Assembly (NCBI GenBank): GCA_026826555.1
Contig: JAKSZT010038599.1
Coordinates: forward strand, 461,727 to 525,726
DNA: 64,000 nucleotides
DNA from: Tolypeutes matacus
Lineage: Eukaryota > Chordata > Mammalia > Cingulata > Chlamyphoridae
Direction: 5' to 3'
Below, piece by piece: positions 33,302 to 45,980 of the stretch. Numbering within the stretch: the stretch's first letter is position 1; the number at the start of each line of letters is the position of its first letter. Position numbers and translations under genes: made by a program. The notes under the pieces are model-generated. The model had not been told where the DNA came from. It saw only the letters and a program-made list of their open reading frames with translations, and made no database searches.

Positions 33302-33463
33302 TATTTATTTATTCATTTATCCCCCCCTTGCTGCTTGTGCTCGCTGGGTCAGCTAACCACGCCGTGCGAGCGGGCTTGCCTTCACCAGGAGGCCCCGGGA
33401 ACCGAACCCGGGGCCTCCCATACGGTAAACAGGAGCCCTACTGATTGAGCCACAGCCGCTTCC
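33271..33463 (-). mobile_element. DAS-type tRNA-derived SINE (young copy)
   Basis: A 24-nt T run at 33271-33294 is the poly(A) tail of a minus-strand element. The body starts GGGAAGCGGCTGTGGCTCAA at 33463 and has an A-box-like TGGCTCAATCAG and a good B box GGTTCGGTTCC. Many CpGs survive, which suggests recent insertion. Perfect direct repeats CTAGAACAG plus T run (from 33262 and 33464) flank it. Its T-arm region forms a 12-bp perfect hairpin (33388-33399 with 33407-33418). The family is the armadillo DAS SINE as I know it, the strongest clue to the host. The overlapping 95-codon ORF (33157-33444) is chance read-through. Confidence 0.93.
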
Positions 33464-33899
33464 CTAGAACAGTTTTTTCCTCTGTAAAACATTAAACAAA
33501 TGTGTTACAATTTGGTCTAATATAATTTTTTAATATTTTAGTCAGTAGCTTAGTTGTAGTACAAACTACAGAGGCATGAAATGTAAAACTTTACATGTAA
33601 AGGTTTGTGTGCTAGAACATGTAGACCGATTAATTTTATTTCAATGAAATATATGTTTTGAATTCAAATCACATTCCTCTGAGTTTCAGAACAGAAGAAA
33701 CAGGTGAGCCTTTTCTTTTCTAAATGGGTTTCTAAAATTGGTTCATTATAAATTTAAAAGTCAAACATTAAACTTACTCTAGGCACTTCTTATGAAGTAG
33801 TCTTACCAAACCAGATTCTGCTCAGCCTTGAATGGAGGGACTTGTTGAACTTGATCACGAAAATGCAGTCAGCAATTCCAGACTGTGAGATATGCAGTG

Positions 33900-34385
33900 A
33901 ATGAAAAAGAAATCTCTGTTTATCTTCTACAAATATACTGAAAATGAAAAATAGAGAGAACACCTATAGATTAAACAGACTTTAAAAGCATAGCAATCAA
34001 TTTTTCTTGTATGGAACTTTTTTAGATTCTTCACAAAAACAGATAACACATTATTACATGTATGCAACAATTGGAAATGGGAATACTGACTGGGTATTTG
34101 ATGGTATTACAGAATTATTGGTGATTATTTCTAAGACAAGTAACAGTGTTTTGATTTGGTTGAAATCGTCCACATTGATAGATATTCATAGTAAAATATT
34201 GGTGAAATGGCATGGTAGCCAGGATTTATTTACCAATGCTTCAAGCAGAAGGGAAGTGGAAAAGAAAGTAGTTGGAGCAGGCATTTTCTTGGTTTGATAG
34301 TGTTAGGGACTATAGTGAATGGGAACTTCTTATACTATTCTGTCTACTTTTGTGTATTTTTTAAATTATCCATAGTAAAACAAGT
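33900..34385 (+). mobile_element. Old L1 (L1MC/L1ME-type) 3' end
   Basis: GAGAACACCTATAGATTAAA, GACTGGGTATTTGATGGTAT, ACAGAATTATTGGTGATTAT, ATTGGTGAAATGGCATGGTA, CTTATACTATTCTGTCTACT and the terminal TTTTGTGTATTTTTTAAATT follow the 3' UTR of medium-old L1M elements. The 96-codon ORF at 34007-34297 lies in this UTR and is not a gene. Confidence 0.75.
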
Positions 34386-37300
34386 TTTACTGCAGATTTA
34401 CTTTAGTCCTGTCCATGAGATTGGCTAGATTTTATAAATTCCAAAGTGGAGGCATTTAAATGAAGTGTTCACGGGATGGGTAGGAAGTAAACGATTGTTT
34501 AAAAAATTAGTTAAGTATAGTTTGAGATCTATAGAGGCAATGTATTTCACTACTATTTTCTCTAGCAAGGAAAAATAATGATAAGCTACGGAAAATCGAT
34601 CTTAGACCACATTACAAAATTTTTAGAATCTACATTCCAAAAGAACTTTAGGTTCTTGAGATCTGAAGATAATATTATAATAAATTTCACAAGGTGTATA
34701 GTAAAAAAAAAATTGCCCCAAATCTGCTCTGTGCTTAACATCTTGCCGAGCACTGGAAATCCAGAACATTAGCCCTTCTTTTCTGAAATGCAAAGTCTTA
34801 ATAGGCACACAAGTAATTGCAAGAAAATAGGGTAAGTGCCATAATTGAGCTGTGTATTGAGCAGAGAGGAATCATGATCATTTTAGCTTGCTCATTGGTA
34901 TAGACGTCAAAGAAAAAAATTGTTATATGTTTTGCTATGTTTTATGTGCAGCACCTGATTGTAGTGATTTAAAATATAAAGAGATATTTTTATCAGACAT
35001 TCAGAAAGAGAAACTTTAGAATAAAATTTGCTATTGATCATTATTTATAGGGATCTCATTTTTTAAGGTATAGAAATTAAAAGTCCCTGTCAGAGAGTCA
35101 TAATTTGTATGCCAAGTATGTCTGATTTTCATTTGATGCAATTCATAGTCATTTAGCTTTAAGTATTCAGAAGCTGAAATGTTAGAAAAAATGTCCCACA
35201 TACTTAATATACTTTCGTTTTAATTGCATGCTAAATACCTTATATTAGTACTTGATTTATGATGTATTTTGTTTTATATGACAGCTACAAGATGGAATTT
35301 CATTAGATTTCATCATTTGTTATATTTTCTTGGTCAGTGTGTGATCATTTTCAACTGCTGAGAATCAAATGTTTTGAACACATAAAACTAAATATATGAT
35401 CAGCTTTGTTCCTTTGCAGATTTGAGGAACTTAAAAGAGTTAATCTATTTTGTTATGCAGTAATATAGCTCAAATCACTAGTTTTTCCTAATAATTTTCA
35501 AGGTCAGAGGGAAAGAAAGAACCAATAATCTGATGGACTTCTTGTAAAACGAAATGCAACCAGATATTTATGCAGTGGTGCATTGTACCAAAATCCTTTT
35601 GAAAGAAATCATATTATTTGTATGATAATATCTTAAAGCTTGTCTTTAGCACAATGTAATAAATGACATCAGTAACGTTTTATATTCAAGGAACATATCA
35701 CTAAAATAGGTAATGCTTTCTTTTTAATTATGGTAGAGATCCAATTAAGCAAGGACCTCTTTGTAACTAGTCATTCTGAAGCAACATGGGCAGAAAGTTC
35801 CCCAAGGTTAGGGACAGGCTCACAGTAGGTGCTTTTTAAATGCTTGATAAAAAAATGAAATCTAAATGTGGTTACATGAGATTATGTTTCAGGCATCCTC
35901 TGACTGCTTTTTTTCATCACCTTCTGTAGCTCTGTTTAAATGGAGACATCTATAATTATCAACTGTCATTTGGATCATCCATTAGCCTCTCTCTAGTCAT
36001 TAAAATAGTTAATTGGGTTTCTAAGATAGTTTCATCTCATGATATAGTAAACAATCATGTCTATCCTACCAGGGATAGGAGAGTACATTGATCATATTTT
36101 CGAGGTTCATTAACTGTTTTGAGCCAGTCAGGGAATGAGAGTAGGTACTTTACTAAATGAACTGTAAGTGTTTGCCTTCCAAATGAAAGCATCTCACTTT
36201 TCTCTAGAAGGATCTATATTCTGGTGCTGTGATTTCATTCTATTGTTTTGTAATATGCATTGTGGTGTAAAAATATTAAGCCTGATTTTGACTTAAACCA
36301 GAGGGTCATTTACTGTCTATAAATATGTGCAATGGTTTACATAATTAAAACACACAAGCTAGCTGTGGATTAAGTGAATGGTTGATTAGAATCTTGGTAT
36401 CAGTAGAGTCTTATTCTTACCCTTAATGGGAAATAATTATTTCTTGAGAGTGAACATACCATTGTGTCTGATCCAAATACCAAATTTTCTCCTTTAACGA
36501 AATAAAACAATAGCAGCAACAACAAACTTCATTAGGGAAGGAGTTAAGATGACCAGAGGTCACATATTGATTATTATCAAACTTCTAATTACAAGTTGCA
36601 ACCAACTAGTTGTTGTATTTTTTTTTCCAGTTGGCTAGTGGTTTTTGTGTTGTTTTGTTTTCCTATTCTGTTAGACTGTACTTTCCAAAGAGTATTCAGT
36701 GTATAAATTACTCCAGAAAACGCTGGGGTGATGTTCTCTAGTTTTTCCTTTTATACTTTTATGACCTGCCAGACCTTCAACTAATTTGGTAAAAGAAAAA
36801 TTTCCCAAGGATTTACATAAACTGACATGCATTTTACATAGGATAGGAAAAAGTGAGATATTCTCTCAAAAAAAAAAGTGTATGAATGTGAAATATGTTA
36901 ATAGCATATATATAGTATTACCAAGAACATCTTATTAGATAAGTTAAAGAAGAAAGCCGAGAGGAATTAGTATCTATTGATTGTAAAATGAACTCAATGG
37001 GAAGGTGGACTCCTTAAACAGCATATTGATAATAATGTCATACAAGTGAAAAGGGAAGAAAATTCAGAAGGATGATCCAATATCCAGATATTCACAAAAT
37101 AATTGAGAAGGTATTAAAACTTGTTTGGATATTTCACAGTAAATTAGAAAGCAAGTCAAATAATCCTAAAAGTGATAAACAGTCATTCTATACAGGAACT
37201 CTATAATGAAACATTTTGTATGCAATAAATTGTACTGCATAGGTTTGTGAAAAATGATAAATGTTAAGTATACTGGTTGCTTTTTCTCAGATGGATTAAA

Positions 37301-39334
37301 TAGTAAATCATTGGTAAATGAAGAATACTTTTTGTGAGATGAATAATCACATCTTAATTAGATATTAATATAAATTTTCCCATTTTTTATACTAAAGTAT
37401 AATGTATACAGGAAATGAAATAACAAGGAAGATATTTATATAACTGTATTCCAATTTCCAAATTAGAGGAAATAAAGTAAACCTGATGAGCACTTTTATG
37501 AATTAGGATGTCCAACAATTGTCAGTTAGTGTATATGACCCCTTGTACTGTTTCCTCACTTCCCATTTACCTAGGTCACTTCTTTTTGCCACAATTAAAA
37601 AGGCCATATTTCTTTCCACAATTAATCACTCTGAGCCAAACAGCAGCTGCCTTCTCATTGAGTCTATTACATTGAAATGTGATTATCATTGTTAAAAATG
37701 TTACATGGGTATTGTGGAACCATTTTTTATGAATACATTTTATGTGTTCTTCATAAGAAATCAGTCATTGTAACACTCTATATGTCTTGTGTCACATTCT
37801 ATATAATCTCAAAATTAGAAGTTTCAGAAACAACTAGCTTGTTTTCTTTGACAAAAGAAGCAGGCAATAATTTTGTTTAAACAGTAAAATAATGTAGTTT
37901 TCCAATATATTCTTCTCATTATTTTTCAGGGTCTGTGGTGACTTAACTTAATAAGTAAATTTATTTTTGTTTTCTAAACCTAAACTAAATTAAACATGGA
38001 TGAGTCAATGTTCCTCTGCCCTGAGGAGAGAGTTATATATCTGATAAGTTCCTCTTGGATTACTATTTAATTAAAAATTATCACCAAATATCAATATTCA
38101 GTATACTTCTATAGAGATAACAGTATTTCTCAACTAACTCATGACTATTTCTGCTTTTGGATGTAAAGTTAGCAAAATTGCACATATTCACGTTTGTTGT
38201 AGGAAAGTGCACATATGAGAGCTAATTCTCCTGCAGAAATGTGACCTTGTGATATTTGTGGTCTAGAAGTTTCAAATTCTGGTGATAAAACTCATTTAAT
38301 TGACTATGAGCATCTGGAAAAGAAATGTGTTACTGTGTTTCCAGCAAATATAATCCTATTTGTGTAGAAACAACCAGGAGCGAATTTCATTTACAACAAA
38401 ATATACTATTTTGGTTGGTCCACTAATAGTTCCTTAAAATATTTTCATTCAAGGGCCAAAATGCCATCCATATGTAAAATTGACTCTGCTCCTTGCCTGA
38501 TGCACATATAACCATGGTTGACTATACCAGATTAAATGTCTAGGGAGTGGTAAATTTTAGGGTGTCATCACTGAGGATCTGTATAATAAATATGTTAGAG
38601 GGAGAACACTGATGGCTAAAGCCATTCACATTCCCCTGGGTGTCTGTGCAGGGTACCAGACGGAAACCTAAATGCCTTCTGAAACCATGGGATTCAGAAT
38701 CTTTGAATCCTCTCAGACTTTTTTGATCATGAATTATTAATGTCCAGAGCTATTTTATTTCATTCTTAAGAAAGTCTTCCTGCAGGAAAATGAGTCTTGT
38801 ATTCTAAAGAATCATCTCCAGTGGAAGTGCAGGACCTTGGATGCTTGAAATTGACTTTTGCAGTCAGTTTAGTCAGGCTTTGGAGTGACATTGAACTAGA
38901 CAACAGAACCCTAGGGGAAAAAAATTATCTAAAAGAGCAACTCCACTGCTTTTAAAATCCTACCAGGTAAGGAATTGCTAGGAGAAAATATTCTCAATAT
39001 CTGTTGCAAAACATACATTAGTGAATGCTATTTATTAGTCTCACTAGAGATGTAGCTTTGCAGAGAAGTTCAGTTGATTAAAGTGTGGTGCTGATGAGGA
39101 CAAGGCCATGTTCCAGAAACCAATTGCCTTTAAGAAGAAATAATTCTTTGTTTCACTCCTCACCTCATCATTTAATCTAAGTAAATTGTCTTGTAAATCT
39201 AGCTTTTGATCACAAGCATGATTGGATAAGAAAAACCAGATGTTTTAATGTGACCCCATGACTACTACTAGATGAAAAGCTAACTCCAAGGGTGGAAAGA
39301 TTCAGAAGTCCTCACTTTATATTGTGTCTCTACT
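34386..39334. other. Nearly 5 kb of mostly unique AT-rich DNA
   Basis: I recognise only a short L2-like 3' end at about 35795-35860 (GTTAGGGACAGGCTCACAGT with TAGGTGCTTTTTAAATGC). No exon, promoter or CpG island is evident. ORFs at 34578-34808 occur on both strands in the same place and are chance. Confidence 0.45.
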
Positions 39335-39540
39335 TCTATTTGTTAGATTGTGGGATGGTTATTCAATATCTCTGAAACTCAGATTCTTTCTCTATAAAAT
39401 CGGGGTAGTAATTCATATGCCATATGGTTCTTGTGAGAAATAAATGAAGCAACATATGTAAAAGCTCTAGCATAGCATAGTACTTAGAAATTTGTAGGTG
39501 CTAAATAAGCTACAGTTATTTTATTGTTATTTTTATTATT
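39335..39540 (+). repeat. MIR SINE
   Basis: TGAAACTCAGATTCTTTCTC, TATAAAATCGGGGTAGTAAT, TGAGAAATAAATGAAGCAAC, AAAAGCTCTAGCATAGCATA and TTGTAGGTGCTAAATAAGCT follow MIR from the middle to the 3' end. Confidence 0.8.
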
Positions 39541-42500
39541 ATATATTATGTCATGCAAGTCTCACCTCCTTATTTCAAGAGCAATATATATCCTCTCATT
39601 TTACAGTATTTAAAATCAGTATGATCAGTTACATTTTTAATATAAACATGACCATTTCAGTAAAAGTAATGGTTACCAACTTTGTGTCCATCACAGTGAA
39701 GGAGTGCAAAATCCTGTGGTCTGGAGAATCTTCCATCCTAGTTAGGACGACATATACAGTAAACATTATCAAGAGAATGTTTAAATATTTTACCATACCT
39801 TTTTGTACATGGATCTATAGTTTTCATGACATCTCAGATATGTAAGGCAATAGAAACACTTTAAATATCTTCAGGGAAAATAACCAGAAGATACAAGTGA
39901 TTATTCTAAAAGTCAGCTTAATAGAGAGCTTCTAAGAAGATTGGCTACAGTTACAAATGATGTATTTCCAATATAGGGCAGAGACAGCTGGATTTCACAA
40001 TATTGTCTGTCTCACCATTCCCCCATCTGCTTTCCCATCATAAATCTTATTTCCTCCTATCTACTTTGCTCCTACACAGGAGACCAAGCAACACTTTTAT
40101 GAGTAATCCATGGTAAAAGTTTGAGCCGGTCATTTCCATCTTTGCAAACTTGTTTCCAGCTCTGATACCCTGGGGTATGGAAATGATCTCCCTTTCCACC
40201 TCCGCCATCACCACCAAAAATAAGACAGAGGAACACTGATGACAGTTGCCATGAGGACTGGCATTTCCTGGGCCCTGTGCCTGCAACAGACTCCTCATTA
40301 GAAGTTTCTTTACCCAGACTGAGTTTCTCTACATGAGAAACATATCTAAAAAAATAGCAAACCCATTGAAAATGAGTTCATGGAGGAATGGGGGCAATGA
40401 AGAAATCTGCTTTTGGCTGTGAACAAATCAATAATTCAAATGTCTATTGATGCTTTATTTTTTTCACTTCATCTAATGTACCCTACTTTGAATCCCATAG
40501 TTCAATGTCAAGAGTGTTTAAAGGATTCCATCCAATTTTTACAAGAATGTTTTTCACTACATAAGTAATGACGAGTTGCAGAGGTAGAGGTCTTTGTTTC
40601 TTTCTGAGTACCATGGCATAACTCTAACTATTCTAACAGAAGATTTTGTTTGTGTGTTTCCTTTCACCCTATCATACATACCCTCTGGCTAAATTCAGTT
40701 ATATTTGCATTTTGGACAGTAAATTTTGTATGTCCAGAGAGCATTTAATTTATATTTTAGTTATATGAAGTTACTAAATTCTAGGTGCAAAACTGGATAC
40801 TGAACAAAATATAAAATCAAATATTATGTGTTGATTTTTTTCTTTATTCCATTACTGCTGAATTGCTTTTGTTTATTTGTTTATAGTTATTTGGATACTG
40901 TTGACTCTCAATGGTTTGCTTCTGTGTTTTGCATCTTGGGATCTACCACACCATGCTGATAAAAATAAGAAAATTCTGTGTTTCTAAATGTTAAGAACTA
41001 CCTGGTACCTTAAATATATATTACAAAACTCATTCCTAAAACAAGAAATGATCCTTACTTCTTTTTTATTCCTACAGATGAAGAGTGAGTTAAGCATTAA
41101 TTTAACCAATTAGGAACACTAAAACTCGCTAATTCAAGGTAATTTTTTGGAAAATTTTAATTAGTGAAAAATCAGATAAAGAATTTTAAATAAAGTAGTA
41201 TTTCACCAAAATATTTACTTTATCTGATACCAATTACTTTTGCAGAGTACTGATTTCATATACTATGTTTTTTTAAAACAATACGTGTGAATTGTTTCCA
41301 ATTTGCACATATCTGTGCACATACATGAACACCTGCATGACTTTGAAATGTTAGCCAAACACTTCCCACTTCTGGCCTGCCCTTTGTCAGCCTTCTTGTT
41401 TACAACACTTAATTACCTTACAAATGCCTATTTTCAGAGATAAAACAAATATTTAAAGGGTTTAAGATTTAAAAATCATGCTCTCGTTTGTTACTTTATT
41501 CTTTCAGCAAGCATTTAGTAATTGTTATGGACTTCTAAACCCGAAATAAGTGTTTCAATAGCTTCAAATATTTTCTATGTCTGTGCCAAAGTACTTCTGG
41601 AATTTTTAAGATTATAGTAAGGGAACTCCAGTATAAAATATTTCTTCAGTTATGTAATGAACTCCTGTAATTATTAATAGAAGATACCTGCTACATATAA
41701 TGTCTTAATTAAAAGTAAATAAAGATCTTTGATTTCGATATCTGTTGGATATCTTTCCTATCTATTAAAAACTTTAAAAGAGGGGTAAAGTTCCATAATT
41801 TCTAAATTTTTGATCAGAAGCTGTAAATTAATAACTTTATTCTGGATATAAAAAGTAAATATAATCAGGTAATAAGCTAATTAAAATATATAGAGATGTT
41901 TATCGCTCCAAAATGAAAAATACATATCAGCACTGTTTGCAAATATAAATATAAATGGGTGGGATATACTGTTCTGCAGTGATACCATGGGAACTGTAGG
42001 AACAGTGCTTCTGTTTATTTGAAAAATCGTTTCAAATTTTAGCTCCTTAGTACAATATATATATGTCTTTGGCAATAATGGAAAATATCCTCACAGCTCG
42101 ATATAAGCAACTGTCAGCTCTATTATGAGCCTCTTTCCTTACTCCAGAGTACATTGAAAATGTTGCTTCTTGCCCCTCAAAGGGGCATTTGTAGTTGAAC
42201 CCTAATAAAAAAAATTGAGAGGTTAAGGTTACCAATTTGTCATATGATAATTATCCATTAAAAGTAGAATTCAGTCCAACTGGTTTAATATATTCTTATA
42301 TTTTAACCATAAAATTAACCTCAGGGGGAAATTCTTTGCCTGGATTGCGCCTTAAACTGCATTAAGAGACTTTTGTTGTTGTTTTGGTTGTCTTGTTGAC
42401 TTGAGCACTGAGATTTGTAAAGGAATTTATGGAGCAGCAGACTCTGAAGGGGATTTTAGAGTCTTGCCTTGCACTTAACCTCTCATGGCCTCACTTTATT

Positions 42501-42650
42501 TATCAGTTAATATGGTGCCAGGTGTGGGATTGATTCATGTTGAAGGTCTTCTCCAGGTGTGTTTTACAGTAGAGAAGGAGCATACAGGAACCAGAAGGTG
42601 AAATACATCAGGGTGAGGCTAGATCAGCTCTATCTGATGTCATTTTTAAC
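39541..42650. other. Mostly unique AT-rich DNA, no gene seen
   Basis: A 115-codon ORF at 39498-39845 starts in the MIR tail and is rich in Ile, Phe, Tyr and Val. I see no family motif, and such ORFs are expected in AT-rich DNA. The ORFs at 40047-40298, 41881-42075 and 42047-42235 (minus) are likewise unsupported. Confidence 0.4.
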
Positions 42651-42654
42651 TCTA

Positions 42655-42790
42655 GAGGTCTCAGTATTTCTAGGGATCAGAATCACCTGGGGTGCTTAAC
42701 AAATAAACATTCCCGACCCCTTTCCCAGAATTACAAAATTGTATTTTGGGCTGGAGGTGGGACTGGAAACTTCATTTGTAACAAATATTA
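42655..42790 (+). mobile_element. MER5A-type hAT-Charlie fragment
   Basis: GGATCAGAATCACCTGGGGT with GCTTAACAAATAAACATTCC is the hallmark of MER5A ('CAGAATCACCTGGGGAGCTTGTTAAAAATGCAGATTCC'). TTTTGGGCTGGAGGTGGGAC follows in the expected order. The ends are degraded. Confidence 0.75.
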
Positions 42791-42851
42791 CTGTTTTCTC
42801 AAACATCCAGTCATTTTAATGGATCTTATCCAGCATTTTTAATGAAAGGAG

Positions 42852-42872
42852 AGAATGGAATGGAATGGAATA
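42852..42872 (+). repeat. Short (GGAAT)n run
   Basis: About four units of GGAAT (GAATGGAATGGAATGGAATA). It is a short chance-size tandem, not a satellite. Confidence 0.8.
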
Positions 42873-42965
42873 CATTTTTAAAAAAATAACCAAGTGCAGT
42901 TCACACAGTAAAGGAAAATATTGTTTTAAAATATTGTTTTAGGAAGCTTTGCTTTCTGTTATGTA

Positions 42966-43013
42966 TAAACACATACACACATATATGTATATGTATACAT
43001 GTGTGTGTGTACA
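42966..43013. repeat. CA/TA/TG tract with inverted symmetry
   Basis: ACACATACACACAT on the left and ATGTGTGTGTGTAC on the right are nearly complementary across an alternating TA/TG centre. Alternating purine-pyrimidine DNA of this kind can take Z or cruciform shapes and is prone to length change. Confidence 0.7.
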
Positions 43014-43974
43014 GGATAGGGGTGCAAAATTTATTTCCTGTTGGTTGTGACAAAAATATTGAAAGCCATTGTCCTAGGGTTCTCTCACTGTCAAGAACAG
43101 TGCAAATTCTAGCACATCCCTCTCCATCTCATCCTTTTTTGGTATAACTAAGTTCCCTTTCTTAGGCCCTTGAGTTATTGTAATATTCCAAATTTTAAAG
43201 GATAAAATAGCCCTGTTTGACTTTCCCGACATGTATATTATGTGTATCTATAAATTTTGCTATAGTTTCTGTTTAAACAACTCCCTGCCAAATTTCCCAT
43301 GCCTTTTTCTTACCCAGTTCCTTAGAGCTGCTTTACAAAAAAGTAGGTCTCTCCTGTAAGGTTAATTGCATCTGAGCCTCTCCTATCCTATCTGAGATAG
43401 GAAAGACATCTTCTGCTGCAGGTTTCAGCTGAGCCTCCTTTCAGGCAATGGGAAGCAGAAGCATGTCTGCTTGGGACAAAGCCATCTGGTAATGTCCTAG
43501 AAGTCCTCCTTTTTGTTTTCCTTTGATTTTGCCCTGATCAGGTTATATCTAGCTCCTTCCTTTCACCAGTATTCTTCTAGACCAGGATTCATTGATTATG
43601 CCACAGACCTTGCCCATCTTTTATCACCTTGTAAACACATATGACTATCCTTGGTGTTGAGTCTTGCCATAATTCCTGATAATGGGTAGACTAAATCTCC
43701 ACTTTATTGACTATCAAAAGGAGCATCTCATTGTTTGCCATAATGGTGATGGTGATGTTGATAATAATGGTTATAATAACAAAACATATAATGTCCTCAG
43801 TGTTTTGGGAAGATTATGGTTTATGATACCATCTATACATTCTCTCCCCTGAGGGGGGTGGGTGTTAACCTTTAACTTATGTCTAGGTCATGCAGGTATC
43901 TATGTGCTGAGGACTTGGGGGTGGGGCCCGGGTCCTCATAGAAGGCAAAATAGTAGGTCTTGTATTAACTTTAT
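43014..43974. other. Unique DNA, no gene seen
   Basis: G-rich spots occur near 43853-43862 and 43915-43930 (GGGGGTGGGGCCCGGG) but do not make a four-run G4 motif. No repeat or exon is recognised. Confidence 0.4.
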
Positions 43975-44075
43975 TTTTAAAGTTTTAAATTACAGAAAAG
44001 TTACATAAAAAATATAGGGGATTCCCATAAACTCCACCCCCTCCCTTCTCTCACATTTTCACCAAGTATGGCTGA
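43975..44075 (-). mobile_element. L1 3' UTR fragment, xenarthran type
   Basis: AAATTACAGAAAAGTTACAT, AAAATATAGGGGATTCCCAT and CTCCACCCCCTCCCTTCTCT match, in order, the antisense 3' terminus also seen at 21.3 and 28.4 kb. It is strongly 5'-truncated. Confidence 0.8.
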
Positions 44076-44934
44076 AATTAAATTACAGATTCCTTTCTCT
44101 AGAGTATATGGTATATGATATATGTTAAAAATAGCACCCAAGCTATTCTTCCCCAAGTAGATAAATTGAATGTAATTGTTTTGATAATGTGGCCTACTCA
44201 CGTCCAAAAAGATTTGAGATATTTTCTGATAAAGCATGTATTTTAAGTATATTAAAATAGAAACAGTAGCTCAAAAAACACATGGAGGGAGGAATAAGCA
44301 AATATACTTAACCTTCTTATGTTTATAAATGTATAGTGATTGAACTCTGAGCTCCCTGGCAGCCAAGGAAGACTAATATTAGGATGATTCCCCTCTTCTA
44401 TTTTAGGACCACAGTAGTTTTTCAACCTTGTTAACATAGATACTGAGCCCTATTCCAAAATAATTGTGGGATATAACCCAAATATCAATATTTTTAAAGT
44501 TTTTCAATTTAGATGTTCATCCAGAGATGTTAACAGTTAACTTCCTGTAAAACAAAGCAGGAAAGTTTATTGGACTTTTAGAAATTATTGAAGCCCACGT
44601 GGTGGGAGGAGAATTACGTATCTTTTCTTTTGCAGTTGGCCTAAATGTAACACCAAACTATAGATAATTTTTGGTCGAGTTCCAAAATGAATTTCTAAAT
44701 TATCAGCCTTTAGGGCACCTTTATCAGAGGTAGCTAAAATAATTGAGTTTATTTTCTCATGGACTACTTTGCTTTTGCAGTCCACGTTCGACCATCCTTT
44801 TCTCTTAAATAAGCTGGCCTGTGCTTGAATATGGTTTAATTATACCAGTGCTCTAACCAGTGTATGCAGAAAGCCCAGTGTTTATCAACTGCTAGCAATT
44901 CAATCAAGAATGTATTATTGCCTGCTGAGTAAGA
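44076..44934. other. Unique DNA, no gene seen
   Basis: Three minus-strand ORFs (44001-44237, 44252-44437, 44585-44785) lie in a row but in different frames, without shared features or splice context. I treat them as chance. Confidence 0.4.
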
Positions 44935-45125
44935 AGTGACCTGTGGATCATTCAGCACCTGTGTGACTATGGGCAAGTTCCCTCCACGAGCCTTGGTTTC
45001 TTCCTCTGTAAAATGCTGAGTAACAGAAGTATTCTACCCTGTAGTGTTATTGTGACAATTGAACGAAGTTTTAAATGGACACATAGTAAGCGAGCCATGA
45101 ATGTTAGGAAATATCATTATGCATT
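44935..45125 (+). repeat. MIR SINE
   Basis: CACCTGTGTGACTATGGGCA, AGTTCCCTCCACGAGCCTTG, TTTCTTCCTCTGTAAAATGC and ACACATAGTAAGCGAGCCAT follow MIR. It is well preserved in the CORE region. Confidence 0.85.
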
Positions 45126-45414
45126 TTAAGTACAGACCCTTTATCAACTATATCATTAAGGAGGATTTGCTTTCTTTCAGTATGTTTTGGGAAATGTCTG
45201 ATATCAATTACAATTACCACCAGAAAGATTTCTCTTTCTATTGATCAGTTGCTGCAGTATGTAAATCTCTTCAGGGTTCTCTGTCATACTGAGTGAAGAT
45301 AATAAATGCCATTTGTGGTTAATTCATGATCTGCCAATACAAGCAGTTATAATGAAAAAACAGAAGTTATGTAAACCTACAACTTCTCTAATTGAACAAA
45401 AAAATGACAATAAT

Positions 45415-45885
45415 TAAAACAAAAAGATCCACATTATGCTAGGTGAAAGAAACCAGAAACAAAGTACTACTTATGGTAGAATACCAGTAAGTCCATTCTA
45501 GTGAAGGATGTTTATGTGAGAGGGTGTGGGAGGTGTGGGGAGTGGAGCATATGGGAATCCCTATATCTTTTGTGTAACATTTATGTAATCTAACTATCTT
45601 TTTAAAAAGTACAACTTATGGTATGATTCCGTTTGTATAAAATATAAATATAAATAAACTTATAGAGACATAATTAGATAGGGTTAGGGAAGGAGAGTGG
45701 GATTGAGAGGTTACTGTAAGGGGTATAGGGTTTTTCTTTTTGGAGTAAAGAAAATATTCTAAAATTGATTGTGGTGATGAAGGCACAACTCAGTGATTAT
45801 ACTAAAAGTATTTGTACACCTTGGATGGATTGTATGATTTGCTATATTGAGACTATATCTCAATAAAACTGCTTAACAAAGCACC
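45415..45885 (+). mobile_element. L1MA/L1MB-type 3' UTR, interrupted by a younger L1 tail
   Basis: The left part (TGCTAGGTGAAAGAAACCAG) and the right part (GTACAACTTATGGTATGATT, TATAGGGTTTTTCTTTTTGG, GATTGTGGTGATGAAGGCAC, AACTCAGTGATTATACTAAA, ending ATATCTCAATAAAACTGCTT) are collinear pieces of one medium-age L1 3' UTR. The AATAAA near the end is the element's own polyadenylation signal. A younger L1 3' fragment splits it at 45479-45605. Confidence 0.8.
45479..45605 (+). mobile_element. 5'-truncated L1 3' UTR insertion with target duplication
   Basis: The insert reads TAGTGAAGGATGTTTATGTG, GGAGTGGAGCATATGGGAAT and TGTGTAACATTTATGTAATC, the sense strand of the same 3' UTR found at 49.6-49.9 kb, ending in a short A run. 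The direct repeats AAAGTACTACTTATGGTA (45461-45478) and AAAGTACAACTTATGGTA (45606-45623) differ at one base and are the 18-bp target duplication. This dates it after the L1MA-type host element. Confidence 0.85.
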
Positions 45886-45980
45886 GAAGATTAACATTTG
45901 ATGAAAGCATGCCACGATTACTTTGTTTCCTCCTGAATAGAAGAGTTTACTTAATTACTTGGTTTATTACTAATATTATT

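Noticed and set aside
33157..33444. 95-codon ORF ending in a Gly/Pro/Arg-rich part
   Set aside because: It reads through the poly(T) and body of the antisense DAS SINE.
39498..39845. 115-codon ORF, one of the longest outside L1
   Set aside because: It begins in a MIR tail and has the Phe/Ile/Tyr/Val bias of AT-rich DNA. No known motif was seen.
43850..43932. Two G-rich patches as possible G-quadruplexes
   Set aside because: Neither has four runs of three G within the usual spacing; one contains a CCCGGG self-complementary core.
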